A stretch of DNA of 64,000 bases, taken from assembly GCF_023499255.1 (NCBI RefSeq), contig NZ_CP092183.1:2487501-2551500 (forward strand), read 5' to 3'. The DNA comes from Couchioplanes caeruleus. GTDB taxonomy: Bacteria > Actinomycetota > Actinomycetes > Mycobacteriales > Micromonosporaceae. The notes below the pieces were generated by a model that ran no database searches, was not told the DNA's origin, and saw nothing but the letters and a program-made list of their open reading frames with translations. Position numbers and translations under genes: made by a program. Positions 50,024 to 58,435 of this stretch are shown piece after piece (positions within the stretch are counted from its first letter, which is position 1; each line of letters begins with the position of its first letter).

Positions 50024-50769
50024 GCCGTACCCCCGAATCGCTCGGTCCTGATCGTGGACGCGTCATGCCCCAGCGCGACGAGGATGTCCGCGGCCGCCTC
50101 CACGAACGACGTGGGCCCGCAGACGAAGACGTCGGGCGCGAAGTCCGGCGGCCAGCCGTGCGTGTTCAGTGTCGCGACGCCGATCCGGCCCGGCGGCTGC
50201 GGCCAGTCGTCCGGCGTCTTGCGGGTGTAGGCGATGTGCACGTCCAGGCCCGGGTCGTCGCGGACCCGCCGGGCCAGCTCGGCCGCGTAGAGGGTGTCCT
50301 GCGGGGTGCGCACGGAGTGGACCAGCCGGAACGGCTGGCGCCCGCGGGCGTCGCCGCGCGCCCGGATCATCGCCATGAGCGGGACGACGCCCGAGCCGCC
50401 GGCCACCAGCAGCACCGGCGCCGGCGTGCCGCGCCAGACGAACCATCCGCCGACCGGGCCGCGCAGCTCGAGTTGCTGACCGGGCTCCAGCACGTCCGTC
50501 AGGTACGACGACACTTCGCCGTCCGCGACCCGCTGGACCGTCAGCTCCACCCGGCCGCCGTCACGCCACGCGGACGCGATCGAGTAGCTGCGCTGGGCCG
50601 AATAGCCGTCCGGGGCGGTCAGGCGGACGTCGACGTGCTGGCCCGGCAGGTGACCGGGCCACTGCGGGATGTCGAGGACCAGGGTGCGCGCCGACGGCGT
50701 CTCCCACCGGGCCTCGGCGACGGTGGCGACCCGCCAGATCAATCGCCCTGGTACCGCTGCTCGCGCCAT
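50020..50769 (-). CDS. FAD/NAD(P)-binding ferredoxin-reductase-like protein
   Basis: A 249-residue flavoprotein of the FNR family. FAD domain (about 20-110) with RSYSIAS as the flavin-binding RxYS motif, then an NAD(P) domain with LLVAGGSGVVPLMAM and the C-terminal VFVCGPTSFVEAA. It has no iron-sulfur domain, so a separate acceptor is needed. The start ATG 50769 lies 31 nt inside the upstream oxidoreductase gene; later starts are possible. It is likely to pass electrons between NAD(P)H and the adjacent molybdoenzyme. Confidence 0.82.
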   Translation of the reverse strand: MARAAVPGRLIWRVATVAEARWETPSARTLVLDIPQWPGHLPGQHVDVRLTAPDGYSAQRSYSIASAWRDGGRVELTVQRVADGEVSSYLTDVLEPGQQLELRGPVGGWFVWRGTPAPVLLVAGGSGVVPLMAMIRARGDARGRQPFRLVHSVRTPQDTLYAAELARRVRDDPGLDVHIAYTRKTPDDWPQPPGRIGVATLNTHGWPPDFAPDVFVCGPTSFVEAAADILVALGHDASTIRTERFGGTA

Positions 50770-51338
50770 GGGTCCCCGTACATGTGGTAGCCGGCCTCTT
50801 CCCAGAAGCCGGGCTCGTCCTGCTGGAGCATCTCGATGCCGTTGACCCACTTCGCGGACTTCCAGAAGTACAGCGCGGGGACGACGAGGCGGGCCGGGCC
50901 GCCGTGCTCCGGGTGCAGCGGCTCACCGTCGAAGGTGTGCGCGATCCACGCCTTGCCGTCGAGCAGGTCCTCCAGCGGGACGTTCGTGGTGTAGCCGCCG
51001 TAGCTGTGCACCATCGTGAAGTCCGCGGTGGTCTCCACGTTCTCGAAGAGCGCGTCCAGCGGGACGCCGCGCCACGTCGTGCCCAGTTTGGACCACTTCG
51101 TGACGCAGTGGATGTCGACCGTGAAGTCCTCCTGCGGCAGCGCGTTCAGCTCATCCCACGACCAGCTCGTCCTCGCGCCGGTCTCGTCGGTGATGGCGAA
51201 CGACCACCGCTCGAGCGGGACCCGCGGCGTCGGCCCCGCCGAGAGCACCGGGAAGTCGTGCGTGAGGTACTGCCCGGGCGGCAGGTCGGGGCGCGAGGAG
51301 CGCCGCCGCCCGCCGAAGCCGGGAGAGATGATGCTCAT
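50739..51338 (-). CDS. sulfite-oxidase-like molybdopterin oxidoreductase
   Basis: A 199-residue Oxidored_molyb (SUOX/YedY-like) protein consisting only of the cofactor domain. The molybdenum ligand is Cys78 in DIHCVTKWS; the pterin-binding GTTWRGVPL and the HPEHGGPARLVVP segment follow. No signal peptide or dimerisation domain, so it is likely cytoplasmic, unlike MsrP. First gene of the operon with the FNR-like reductase and DUF6510 protein. Substrate unknown. Confidence 0.85.
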   Translation of the reverse strand: MSIISPGFGGRRRSSRPDLPPGQYLTHDFPVLSAGPTPRVPLERWSFAITDETGARTSWSWDELNALPQEDFTVDIHCVTKWSKLGTTWRGVPLDALFENVETTADFTMVHSYGGYTTNVPLEDLLDGKAWIAHTFDGEPLHPEHGGPARLVVPALYFWKSAKWVNGIEMLQQDEPGFWEEAGYHMYGDPWREQRYQGD

Positions 51339-51377
51339 GCCCAGCAGTAAACCCCACGATCACGTGACGCGACAGGC

Positions 51378-52109
51378 TCAGCCCACGCCGAACGAGGCGC
51401 CGGACCCGGTGAGCAGCCCGCCGTCCTTGTCGAACGCGGAGAGCTTCGTCAGCGCCGCGCCGGGCTTGATCTCGGCCGGGTCGAACCAGAACACGACGAT
51501 CGAGGGGTCCTCGCTCCACACCGCGGTACGCGCCTGCACCTGGCGGCCCTTCGTGGTCACGGTGATCTTCGCGACGCCGGGGCCGGCGTAGTAGCCGAAG
51601 GCCGGCGTGGGAACGCCGTTCACCTCCATCGGACCCTCCGGCGAGTGGAACCCGGGCGCGCGGTCGGAACCCTCCGTCTCGTTGATGAGGATGTCGCTGA
51701 CGAGGCCGCCCTGCGCCGTACGCCGGCCCAGCACCAGGCCGAACGTCACACCCGGCAGCGCGTCCTCCTCCAGCGGCTTGACCCAGAGCACCTGCTCACC
51801 GGCGGAGGTACGCAGCCCGGTCTCGATGACGTCGCCGAGCACGTCGCCGGCCGGGGAGACTGCCACCCGGCCGGGCGACCCGGCGGCTGGCACCGAGCCC
51901 GGTGCGCCCTCGTCGCCGCCGAGCCGGGCCACCTGCGCGCCGCCCACGAGCAGCGCCAGCACGGCGACGCCCGCGGTGGCGCCCACGGCGAAGCGGCGCC
52001 GGCGGCGCAACCGGCCGCCCTGCGCCAGGACGGCGTCGAGATCGAGGGGGCGCGGCTCGAAGTCCGGCGTCGAGTGCATGGCGTCCTTCAGGTCCTCGAG
52101 GTCGTTCAT
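51378..52109 (-). CDS. one-TM partner protein of SigE-type sigma factor
   Basis: A 243-residue protein. A cytoplasmic N-terminus of 40 residues (LEDLKDAMHSTPDFEPRPLD, then GGRLRRRRRF), one membrane helix (about 41-62) and an extracellular domain (about 95-243). ATG 52109 overlaps the sigma gene stop by ATGA. The layout is that of the anti-sigma-like proteins paired with SigE-family factors, although no classical zinc anti-sigma motif is seen. The outer domain (ETEGSDRAPGFH, PMEVNGVPTPAFGYY, VWSEDPS) is shared with the exported protein at 52737. Confidence 0.75.
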   Translation of the reverse strand: MNDLEDLKDAMHSTPDFEPRPLDLDAVLAQGGRLRRRRRFAVGATAGVAVLALLVGGAQVARLGGDEGAPGSVPAAGSPGRVAVSPAGDVLGDVIETGLRTSAGEQVLWVKPLEEDALPGVTFGLVLGRRTAQGGLVSDILINETEGSDRAPGFHSPEGPMEVNGVPTPAFGYYAGPGVAKITVTTKGRQVQARTAVWSEDPSIVVFWFDPAEIKPGAALTKLSAFDKDGGLLTGSGASFGVG

Positions 52110-52627
52110 CGGATGGCTCCGCTCTCCATGCTGTGCCGGGGCGAGGGGATCGAGACCCGCAGCTTCGCGAGCGCCCGGGAGTTGAGGCTCTTCACCGTGC
52201 CCAGCGAGAGGTTGAGCTCGCGGGCCACGTCCACCTCGGTGATGTCGAAGAAGTGCCGCATCACCACGACCGCGCGCTCGCGGGGCGACAACGCCTTCAG
52301 GGCGCCGATCAGCCAGCGGCGGCGGGTCACGTCGTCGGCCACGTCGCGGGCGACCGGCTGCTCGGGCAGCTGCTCGGTCGCGTACTCGCGCATCGGGCGG
52401 CGCCACTGGTCGGTCAGCAGGTTGGCCAGGACGGTACGGGTGTACGCGTACGGGTCCTTGCGGCGTACCCGGCCCCAGGAGGCGTACACGCGCACGAGGG
52501 CCGCCTGGGCCGCCTCCTCCGCCTGGTGCCGGTCCCCGGTCAGCAGGTATGCGGCACGCTGCAGCCGCGCCGAGTTCGCACGCGCGAACTCGACGAACTC
52601 TTCGTCGCTTCGTCGGCCTGATCTCAC
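52106..52627 (-). CDS. SigE-family RNA polymerase sigma factor
   Basis: A 173-residue ECF sigma factor, start GTG 52627. Region 2: FVEFARANSARLQRAAYLLT, QAEEAAQAAL, then RVYASWGRV; region 4: LSPRERAVVVMRHFFDITEV with recognition helix LGTVKSLNSRALAKL. No clear ribosome-binding site before the GTG. It overlaps its membrane partner downstream. A divergently read paralogue of the partner's outer domain begins 110 bp away. Confidence 0.85.
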   Translation of the reverse strand: MRSGRRSDEEFVEFARANSARLQRAAYLLTGDRHQAEEAAQAALVRVYASWGRVRRKDPYAYTRTVLANLLTDQWRRPMREYATEQLPEQPVARDVADDVTRRRWLIGALKALSPRERAVVVMRHFFDITEVDVARELNLSLGTVKSLNSRALAKLRVSIPSPRHSMESGAIR

Positions 52628-52736
52628 GGCGTCAACGACGAGCGGGAGGCGGAAAAGGTTGCGGCAACCTTCCGGGTTCCCCAGCCGTCTCGATCTGCGG
52701 TCCGTACCATCCGCCCATCCTGCAGGAGCGCAGCCC

Positions 52737-53351
52737 ATGAATCTCTCCCGGAACCGCTGGATCCTCGCCGCCGGGGTGACCGGCGTGGCCGTCTCGGTCG
52801 CGATCGCCGGCGCCGTCGCCGCCAACGCCGCCCAGGATCCAGCCCCGGTCACGTCGCAGGCACCGGGCCGCCCGTCCACGCCGGAGGCGCCCCCGGCCGC
52901 GCCGAAGACGATCGGCGACGTCATCGACACCGGGATCGCCGCGAAGCAGGGTGCCTGGGTGCTGTGCTTCGTACCGGTCAAGGGCATGGCCGGCACGTCC
53001 TTCGGCGTGATGGCCGGCCGCCGGCAGGCGAGCGGCGCGGTCACCGCCGACATCATGACGAACGAGACCACCGGCTCCGACCGGGCGCCCGGCTTCCACG
53101 CCGTGGAGGGCGCCATGGAGGTCAACGGCGAGCCCTCGCCCACGTTCGGCTACTACGTCGGCCCGGTCACGAAGATCACCGCGCGGGCCGGCGGCCGGAC
53201 GGTCACCGCGACCACCGCGGCGTGGAGCGAGGACGCCTCGGTGAAGGCGTTCTGGTTCGCCCCGGACGCCGGCGCGGTGTCCGACCTCAAGGCGTTCGAC
53301 GCGGCCGGCAAGGCGCTGCCGGAGGGCAACTCCGGCGTGGCCGTCGGCTAA
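52737..53351 (+). CDS. exported paralogue of the sigma partner's outer domain
   Basis: A 204-residue protein. ATG 52737 follows AGGAG. A signal peptide or anchor (about 8-32), a Pro/Ala linker, then a domain (about 58-204) closely similar to that of the 51378 gene: VIDTGIAAKQGAWVL, ETTGSDRAPGFH, AMEVNGEPSPTFGYY and AWSEDASVKAFWF. It lacks the long cytoplasmic Arg-rich tail, so it cannot hold the sigma factor. It may compete with or modulate the membrane partner (inference). Its stop overlaps the stop of the patatin gene. Confidence 0.7.
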   Translation: MNLSRNRWILAAGVTGVAVSVAIAGAVAANAAQDPAPVTSQAPGRPSTPEAPPAAPKTIGDVIDTGIAAKQGAWVLCFVPVKGMAGTSFGVMAGRRQASGAVTADIMTNETTGSDRAPGFHAVEGAMEVNGEPSPTFGYYVGPVTKITARAGGRTVTATTAAWSEDASVKAFWFAPDAGAVSDLKAFDAAGKALPEGNSGVAVG

Positions 53352-54181
53352 CCCCACACCTCGCGGACCCGCTCGGCCGCGTCCGCCGCCTGCTCCCGCC
53401 CCGCCCGCGCGGCCGGGGCCCGGCGCGACGGGTCGAGCGGGTTGCGCCCGATCGCGGTCAGCGCGGCATCGCTCGGGCTCACCACGGCGGACCGTACGCC
53501 GGGCCCCAGCGCCCGTGCCTGCGCCCCCGGACGATCGGCGCGCCGGGCGGCGGCGACGAGCGGCGCGATCACGACGACCCGGTCGTACCCCCGGGCCAGG
53601 TCGACGTTCGCCACCGACCGGACGCCGCCGTCCACGTAGCGCCGGCCCGCCACCGTCATCGGCGGCCACACCAGCGGCACCGCGCAACTCGCGGCGACCG
53701 CGTCGATGAGCGACACCCCGCTCTGCGCGTCGAAGACGGCCACCTCGCCCGTCTGGGCCTCCACCGCCGGCACCAGCAGCCGGGCCGCGGGCCACTCGTC
53801 GCGGCGTACGCGGGCCGCGATGGCCGTACGCCGCTCGGACTCCGGCACGGTCCGGGCCCGCAGCGCGGCACGGCCCAGCCGGGCTCGCCCCCGCGCACGG
53901 TCACCCGGCCAGAGCGCGGCCAGCACGAAGCCGAGCAGCACCCGCGACCCGATCGTCGCGTCCGGGTCGCCGCTGGTGTCGGCGAGCTCGTGCTCGTACA
54001 GCTCGGCGACACCGGTGCCGCCGGTGAGCTGGGCGGCGACGACCGACCCGGCGGACGTGCCGACGAACAGGTCCGCGGTGGTGAGGTCGACACCCCGCTC
54101 GGCGAGACCGTGCAGCAGGCCGATCTCCCAGGCGACGCCGGTGACGCCGCCACCGCCCAGCACGAGCGCGCGCTTCTCCAT
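53348..54181 (-). CDS. patatin-like phospholipase
   Basis: A 277-residue cytoplasmic hydrolase. Patatin motifs in order: oxyanion loop LGGGGVTGVAWEIG, GTSAG nucleophile (Ser43), and the DGG catalytic Asp in RRYVDGGVRS. It should release fatty acids from phospholipids or lysophospholipids. ATG 54181 has GATAGT 6 nt upstream and is probably leaderless. Tail-to-tail overlap of 4 nt with the exported protein gene. Confidence 0.88.
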   Translation of the reverse strand: MEKRALVLGGGGVTGVAWEIGLLHGLAERGVDLTTADLFVGTSAGSVVAAQLTGGTGVAELYEHELADTSGDPDATIGSRVLLGFVLAALWPGDRARGRARLGRAALRARTVPESERRTAIAARVRRDEWPAARLLVPAVEAQTGEVAVFDAQSGVSLIDAVAASCAVPLVWPPMTVAGRRYVDGGVRSVANVDLARGYDRVVVIAPLVAAARRADRPGAQARALGPGVRSAVVSPSDAALTAIGRNPLDPSRRAPAARAGREQAADAAERVREVWG

Positions 54182-54187
54182 GCGCCC

Positions 54188-54193
54188 ACTATC
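54188..54193 (-). promoter_or_regulatory. -10 box GATAGT of patatin gene
   Basis: On the minus strand GATAGT lies 6 nt before ATG 54181, the same box and spacing as at the hybrid kinase. Confidence 0.45.
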
Positions 54194-54308
54194 CCGCATC
54201 CGGGGTTCGCCGTTCGGACCCGCTATGTCCGATTCGTTTGGGACGATGGCGGTTCGGGGCCTGCGCCCGCGAGACCGCGGGGCCGACCCAGTCGAGAACC
54301 CGCAAAGG

Positions 54309-55037
54309 ATGAGCATGCGCAACGAAGTGCACGACGACGACCCGGCCGTCTCCGACTCGGTGGTCGCACGCCGCAACCGTCGCCGCAAGCAAGCACTGGC
54401 CGGGGTGGCCGGCCTGGCCGTGCTGGGCGCCGCCGCGTTCGCGGTGACCTCGCACGTCACCGCCGAAACCCGCACCCACGAGACCGCCGGGGAGGCGCAG
54501 GCGCACGCCCAGGCGCACGCGCCGGCGGACGCCGGGGCGACCTCGTCGCCGGCCGCCGCCGACGGGGTCGGGACAGCGCCGGACGACGCGGCCTCCGCGG
54601 CGGCGAAGCCGAAGACCACGAAGGAACAGATCGAGGCCGTCAAGGGCGCGGCCGTGAAGAACACCACCCAGCGGATCCGCCGGCCGCTGCCGCCGGCGGC
54701 GGATGCCGTCTCGGATGAAGACCTCACGGTCGCCACGATCGGCTCGCTCAAGGACGACAAGTCCTCGATCAGGGTGGTGTCCGCCCGGCTCGACCTCACC
54801 GGGCAGCGGGAGCTGGGCTGGGTGGCGGACAAGGGGCAGAAGGTGGGCGCGGCGAGCTGCACCCAGAAGATCCGGGTCAGTCCCGACATGCCGGCGCGGG
54901 TCCGGCCGACGCTGCTGCTCTGCTGGCGGACCAGCGCGAGCCGGAGCGTCTACACCGTCGCTGTGGACCTCAAGGGCAAGCCCTCCGCCAAGGCGAGCGT
55001 CGCGCAGATCGACAAGGCCTGGTCGGCGCTTTCCTGA
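54309..55037 (+). CDS. one-TM protein with extracellular domain, unknown function
   Basis: A 242-residue protein. A short cytoplasmic basic stretch (ARRNRRRKQ) precedes one membrane helix (about 30-47), an Ala/His/Glu-rich stalk (AQAHAQAHAPADAG) and an extracellular domain with two Cys (AASCTQKI and LLLCWRTS). Start ATG 54309, or ATG 54315, which is better spaced from AAAGGA. No family recognised. Followed by a strong terminator. Confidence 0.65.
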   Translation: MSMRNEVHDDDPAVSDSVVARRNRRRKQALAGVAGLAVLGAAAFAVTSHVTAETRTHETAGEAQAHAQAHAPADAGATSSPAAADGVGTAPDDAASAAAKPKTTKEQIEAVKGAAVKNTTQRIRRPLPPAADAVSDEDLTVATIGSLKDDKSSIRVVSARLDLTGQRELGWVADKGQKVGAASCTQKIRVSPDMPARVRPTLLLCWRTSASRSVYTVAVDLKGKPSAKASVAQIDKAWSALS

Positions 55038-55051
55038 TCGGTCCGTACGTC

Positions 55052-55083
55052 ATCGGCCGGCCGCACTCCTGCGGCCGGCCGAT
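55052..55083 (+). terminator. hairpin terminator (plus-strand gene)
   Basis: Perfect 13-bp arms ATCGGCCGGCCGC and complement with a 6-nt loop, followed by TGTCAT, 15 nt after the stop. Confidence 0.85.
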
Positions 55084-55108
55084 TGTCATATGCCTGGCGT
55101 CAAAGGGC

Positions 55109-55139
55109 GGTGGCCCGGAGCGGAACGCTCCGGGCCACC
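55109..55139 (-). terminator. hairpin terminator (minus-strand IPT gene)
   Basis: Perfect 14-bp arms GGTGGCCCGGAGCG and complement with a 3-nt loop, 50 nt beyond the stop of the IPT-domain gene. Confidence 0.8.
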
Positions 55140-55189
55140 GTTTCGTGCTCTGCGCTGTCATGACTGTCAGGTGAAGCGGTACCGATCGA

Positions 55190-56950
55190 TCAGTACGGGG
55201 CGACGGTGAACGTCGAACCGCTGGAGATGATCGAGGTCGCGTTGGCCGCGAGCGTCGCACCGGGCTCGGCGTCGGTCACCACCTCGATGGTGTAGCTGCC
55301 CTCAGCCGGGTCGCTCGTGGACGTCGTGCCGGCGGCGACGAGCGTGTTCGCCAGGTCCAGCTGGCAGATGATCTCCGTGTCGCTGATCGGCACGACGTTG
55401 GTGCACTCCGTCACCGGTGGGGCGTTCCAGGTGCCCGAGCCCGGGCTGGCCTCCGCCGAGCTGTACCGGTCGTCGACCATGAACACGTGGGTGTCGTTGT
55501 CCTGCGGCGAGGTGCCGAAGGTCAGGCTCGAGAAGCCGGCGCCCAGGATGTCGATGTACGGAGTGGTGCCGGCCGGGGCCGTGTTCGGCGCCACCGTGAT
55601 GCCGTACGTGTAGGTGTACGGGGTGCCGACAGCGTTCTTGGTGCCGGCCGCGGTGGTGACGCTGACGTTCGCGCTGCCCGGTGCGTGCGCGGTGGTGTAA
55701 CCGGTGATCGTCGTGCCGTTGACCACCCGCACCCGGGTCAGCGGGCTGCCGCCGACCGAGGCGCTGACGACGGCGTCGGCGGCGGTCGGGAAGCCGCTAC
55801 CGGTGATCGTCACCAGGCTGCCGCCCTGCGCCGGGCCGGCGGTCGGGGCGATGCTGGTGACCCCGAGCGCCGGAGCGATCGTGTAGGTCGCCGGCACGGC
55901 GACCAGCGCGTCCGACGACGAGGTGCCGGTGTAGATGCACACGTTGTACGGGGCCGTGGTCTCGCCGCCGTTGAGGACCACGCCGATGGGCACCAGGATG
56001 GCGACCTTGTTGTCCGTGATCCGGTTGACCGTGACCGAGGCGATCGGCGTGCCGGTCTGCGGGTAGTACGGCGTGCAGTTGTCCCGGGAGAAGACCACCT
56101 TCGGCGTGGCCACGCCGGTGAGGAACGCGGTCGTGGAGGACACCGTGATGGTGTTGCCACCCGCGTCCGGGCCTACCGCCGGGCTCAGCGAGACGGTCGG
56201 CAGCGCGCTGTAGGTGGTGCTGCCGATCAGGGCGCTGGTACCCGCCGTGCCGTTGTAGATGCAGACGTTGTAGACGTTCGGAGCGACCAGGCTCGTGGGC
56301 GTGGTGATGCTGGCTACCGACGTCGACGTCTTGGACGCCGTCGCGACGATGTTGCCCGCCGTGGTCGTGTACGTCGTTGGGCAGGCGGCGGTCGAGAACG
56401 TCGCGCCGACGGCCGTGGCGGCGCCGATGAACGTGTTGCCGGCCGGCGAGCCGGTGGCGGTGACGGTGGTCGCGGTGCCGGCGGCGCCGGCGGTCGAGCT
56501 GAGGGTCGGCGACGCCAGCGACACGGTGTAGGTGTTCGTGGAGTGGCCGATCAGCGCGCCGGTCGTGGACGTGGTGGCCACGTTGTACAGGCACAGCCGG
56601 TAGGCGCCCACCGGCAGGCTCGGGGCGATGAAGCTGCCGTCGTTGTCGTTGCCGACCTTCGACACGGCGACGGTCACGTTGGTGGTGGTGTTCGCGGTGC
56701 CCGGAGCGGCCGCACAGGAGCCGGCACCCGGGATCAGCCGGCCACTGTAGGTGGTGGAACCGGTGAAGACGCCGGTACCGGTGAAGGTCACGGTGTTGCC
56801 GCCACCGGTGGGGCCGGTGGTGGGGCTGAGCACGACCGCGGTGTCGGCTGCGAACGCGGGCGTGGCGGTCGCGAGCACGGCGGCCGCGATCACCCCGGTG
56901 GCGATCCCGGCGCGCGTCAGCCGGGATCGTGTGGACGTGGACTTGCGCAT
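55190..56950 (-). CDS. secreted IPT/TIG-repeat surface protein
   Basis: A 586-residue exported protein. ATG 56950 follows AGGAGG. Signal peptide about 1-33 (AFAA). The rest is tandem immunoglobulin-like IPT/TIG modules: VVLSPTTGPTGGGNTVTFTG, TVSLSPAVGPDAGGNTITVS and GVTSIAPTAGPAQGGSLVTI start three of them. The first modules each carry one Cys pair, the second Cys in a repeated YRLCLY/YNVCIY motif. Composition is Thr/Ser/Ala-rich with almost no Lys. No sortase or CBM motif, so it is probably a secreted or loosely attached binding or structural protein. Confidence 0.8.
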   Translation of the reverse strand: MRKSTSTRSRLTRAGIATGVIAAAVLATATPAFAADTAVVLSPTTGPTGGGNTVTFTGTGVFTGSTTYSGRLIPGAGSCAAAPGTANTTTNVTVAVSKVGNDNDGSFIAPSLPVGAYRLCLYNVATTSTTGALIGHSTNTYTVSLASPTLSSTAGAAGTATTVTATGSPAGNTFIGAATAVGATFSTAACPTTYTTTAGNIVATASKTSTSVASITTPTSLVAPNVYNVCIYNGTAGTSALIGSTTYSALPTVSLSPAVGPDAGGNTITVSSTTAFLTGVATPKVVFSRDNCTPYYPQTGTPIASVTVNRITDNKVAILVPIGVVLNGGETTAPYNVCIYTGTSSSDALVAVPATYTIAPALGVTSIAPTAGPAQGGSLVTITGSGFPTAADAVVSASVGGSPLTRVRVVNGTTITGYTTAHAPGSANVSVTTAAGTKNAVGTPYTYTYGITVAPNTAPAGTTPYIDILGAGFSSLTFGTSPQDNDTHVFMVDDRYSSAEASPGSGTWNAPPVTECTNVVPISDTEIICQLDLANTLVAAGTTSTSDPAEGSYTIEVVTDAEPGATLAANATSIISSGSTFTVAPY

Positions 56951-57098
56951 GCGTGGTCCTCCTACGGTCATCAGTGACCGCGTCGGTTGGGTTGGTGGGC
57001 CCGCGCGTGAGAACCAGTGCCGGGCCGTCTCAGCAGGGAGCGTAACTTGGCGTATGCGGGGGTTTGCCCAGAGTGACAAAGTTCAGTGGAATTGCACC

Positions 57099-58277
57099 CT
57101 ACGTACCGAACAGGTCCGCGTAGCGCGCCGCCGATCCGGGGTTCTTGCGGCATGCGTCGTCGGTGCGGAACAGGCTGGACTGCACGCCGCCCTCGCTGCA
57201 GTCGGAGAAGTACGCCTCGTACGCCAGGTGCGCCGCGTGGGCCGCGAACCACTCGTGCATCCACTGCACGTAGCCGGGGTTCTCGCGCCCGGCGTCCGCG
57301 GTGGGCACCACGCCCCACTCGCCGACCGCGAACGGCTTGCCGTGGGCGCGGGCGAACTCGTACAGCCAGGTCAGGCCCTCCGGGCGGGCGGCCGTACGGT
57401 CGAACGCGGCCTTCGACGGGGACCACGGGTAGTGGTCGTAGTTGTCGATGCCGATGATGTCGACGTAGTCGTCGCCGGGGTAGCAGTTGGTGCTCACCCC
57501 GCCGCACACGCCGGCCGGGGTGTTGTGCGCGTTGATCGTCCAGTCCAGCAGCACGTCGGGGTTCGTGGCCCGGATGTTGTCCGCGGCCCGCCGGTAGCAG
57601 GCGAGCCAGGTCCGCGGGTCGTCGGCGCGCCAGGACGACGTCTGCTCGTTGAACTCCCAGCCGAGGCGGACCACCGAGTCGCCCCGGTAGTGGCGGCGCA
57701 TCAGCGTGCCGAACGCGCGCCACTGCTCGTCGTGGTCGCCGGCGGCGCAGGATGCGAGGTCGTCCTTCGCGCCCTCGGGCACCAGGCCCTGGGAGACGAC
57801 GAGCACGCCGTCGAAGTCCGAGAACAGGTCGAAGGTCCAGGCCGTACCGCTGGTCATGGTCTCCCACGAGCTGCGGTCGGTGTAGGTCTGCGCCACCCGG
57901 CACGGGCGCCCCCGCGCCGTGCAGAAGGCGCGGACCGCGGCGGTGTCCAGAACCGGGTCGCCGTTCACGCCGGAGAGGCCGTCCGCCCCCGGCCAGGCCC
58001 CGTTCGCGCGGTGCAGGGCGATCTGCTGCCGGGCCGATCGGGGATCCGCTTTTCCGGCGGTACGGCTGACCGCGGGCGACGACGATGCCCGAGGCGATGC
58101 GGTGGCCGGCGCCGGACCCGACGTGGCGGCGGACGGGGCGGGGGCGGGCGGGCCGTCGAGGGCGGTGTCCTCGGGGGTCGTGGTGGCGACGCCGACGCCG
58201 AGGCCGGACAGCACCACGAGCGCGGCGAACCCGGCCAGCGCCAGCGACCGGCGTCCGCGCAGTCGACCCTCGGCCAT
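57099..58277 (-). CDS. secreted GH26-like glycoside hydrolase
   Basis: A 392-residue protein. ATG 58277 follows GGGAGG. N-terminal anchor or signal (about 11-32), a Pro/Ala/Ser linker (about 42-75), then a TIM barrel. Probable acid/base is Glu208 in VVRLGWEFNEQTSSW and nucleophile Glu320 in PFAVGEWG, with IIGIDNYDHYPW between; these fit GH26-like mannanases. Three likely Cys pairs (FCTARGRPC, ASCAAG, VCGG...NCYPG and SDCSEGG...DACRKN) set it apart from the GH26 enzyme at 19282. Exact substrate unknown. Confidence 0.8.
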   Translation of the reverse strand: MAEGRLRGRRSLALAGFAALVVLSGLGVGVATTTPEDTALDGPPAPAPSAATSGPAPATASPRASSSPAVSRTAGKADPRSARQQIALHRANGAWPGADGLSGVNGDPVLDTAAVRAFCTARGRPCRVAQTYTDRSSWETMTSGTAWTFDLFSDFDGVLVVSQGLVPEGAKDDLASCAAGDHDEQWRAFGTLMRRHYRGDSVVRLGWEFNEQTSSWRADDPRTWLACYRRAADNIRATNPDVLLDWTINAHNTPAGVCGGVSTNCYPGDDYVDIIGIDNYDHYPWSPSKAAFDRTAARPEGLTWLYEFARAHGKPFAVGEWGVVPTADAGRENPGYVQWMHEWFAAHAAHLAYEAYFSDCSEGGVQSSLFRTDDACRKNPGSAARYADLFGT

Positions 58278-58383
58278 GCGCGAACCTCCCGGACGTCGAG
58301 TGCTTTGCCCCATTCTGACAACTTCGTACGGTTCCGGGGCCGGATTCGGGGTGAGGGTTGACCTCAGGGTGAGAAGAAGCTAC

Positions 58384-58422
58384 GTTGTTCTCAGGTCGAG
58401 TCCTACTGACTATGAGAACAAC
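58384..58422. promoter_or_regulatory. long inverted repeat GTTGTTCTCA-N19-TGAGAACAAC
   Basis: Ten-base perfect arms 13 bp before the Nudix start. The centre-to-centre distance is 29 bp, close to three helical turns, so two dimers or one large dimer could bind the same DNA face. The Nudix protein has a possible DNA-binding C-terminal domain and is the candidate regulator. Confidence 0.65.
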
Positions 58423-58435
58423 TTGGGAGGCGAGC

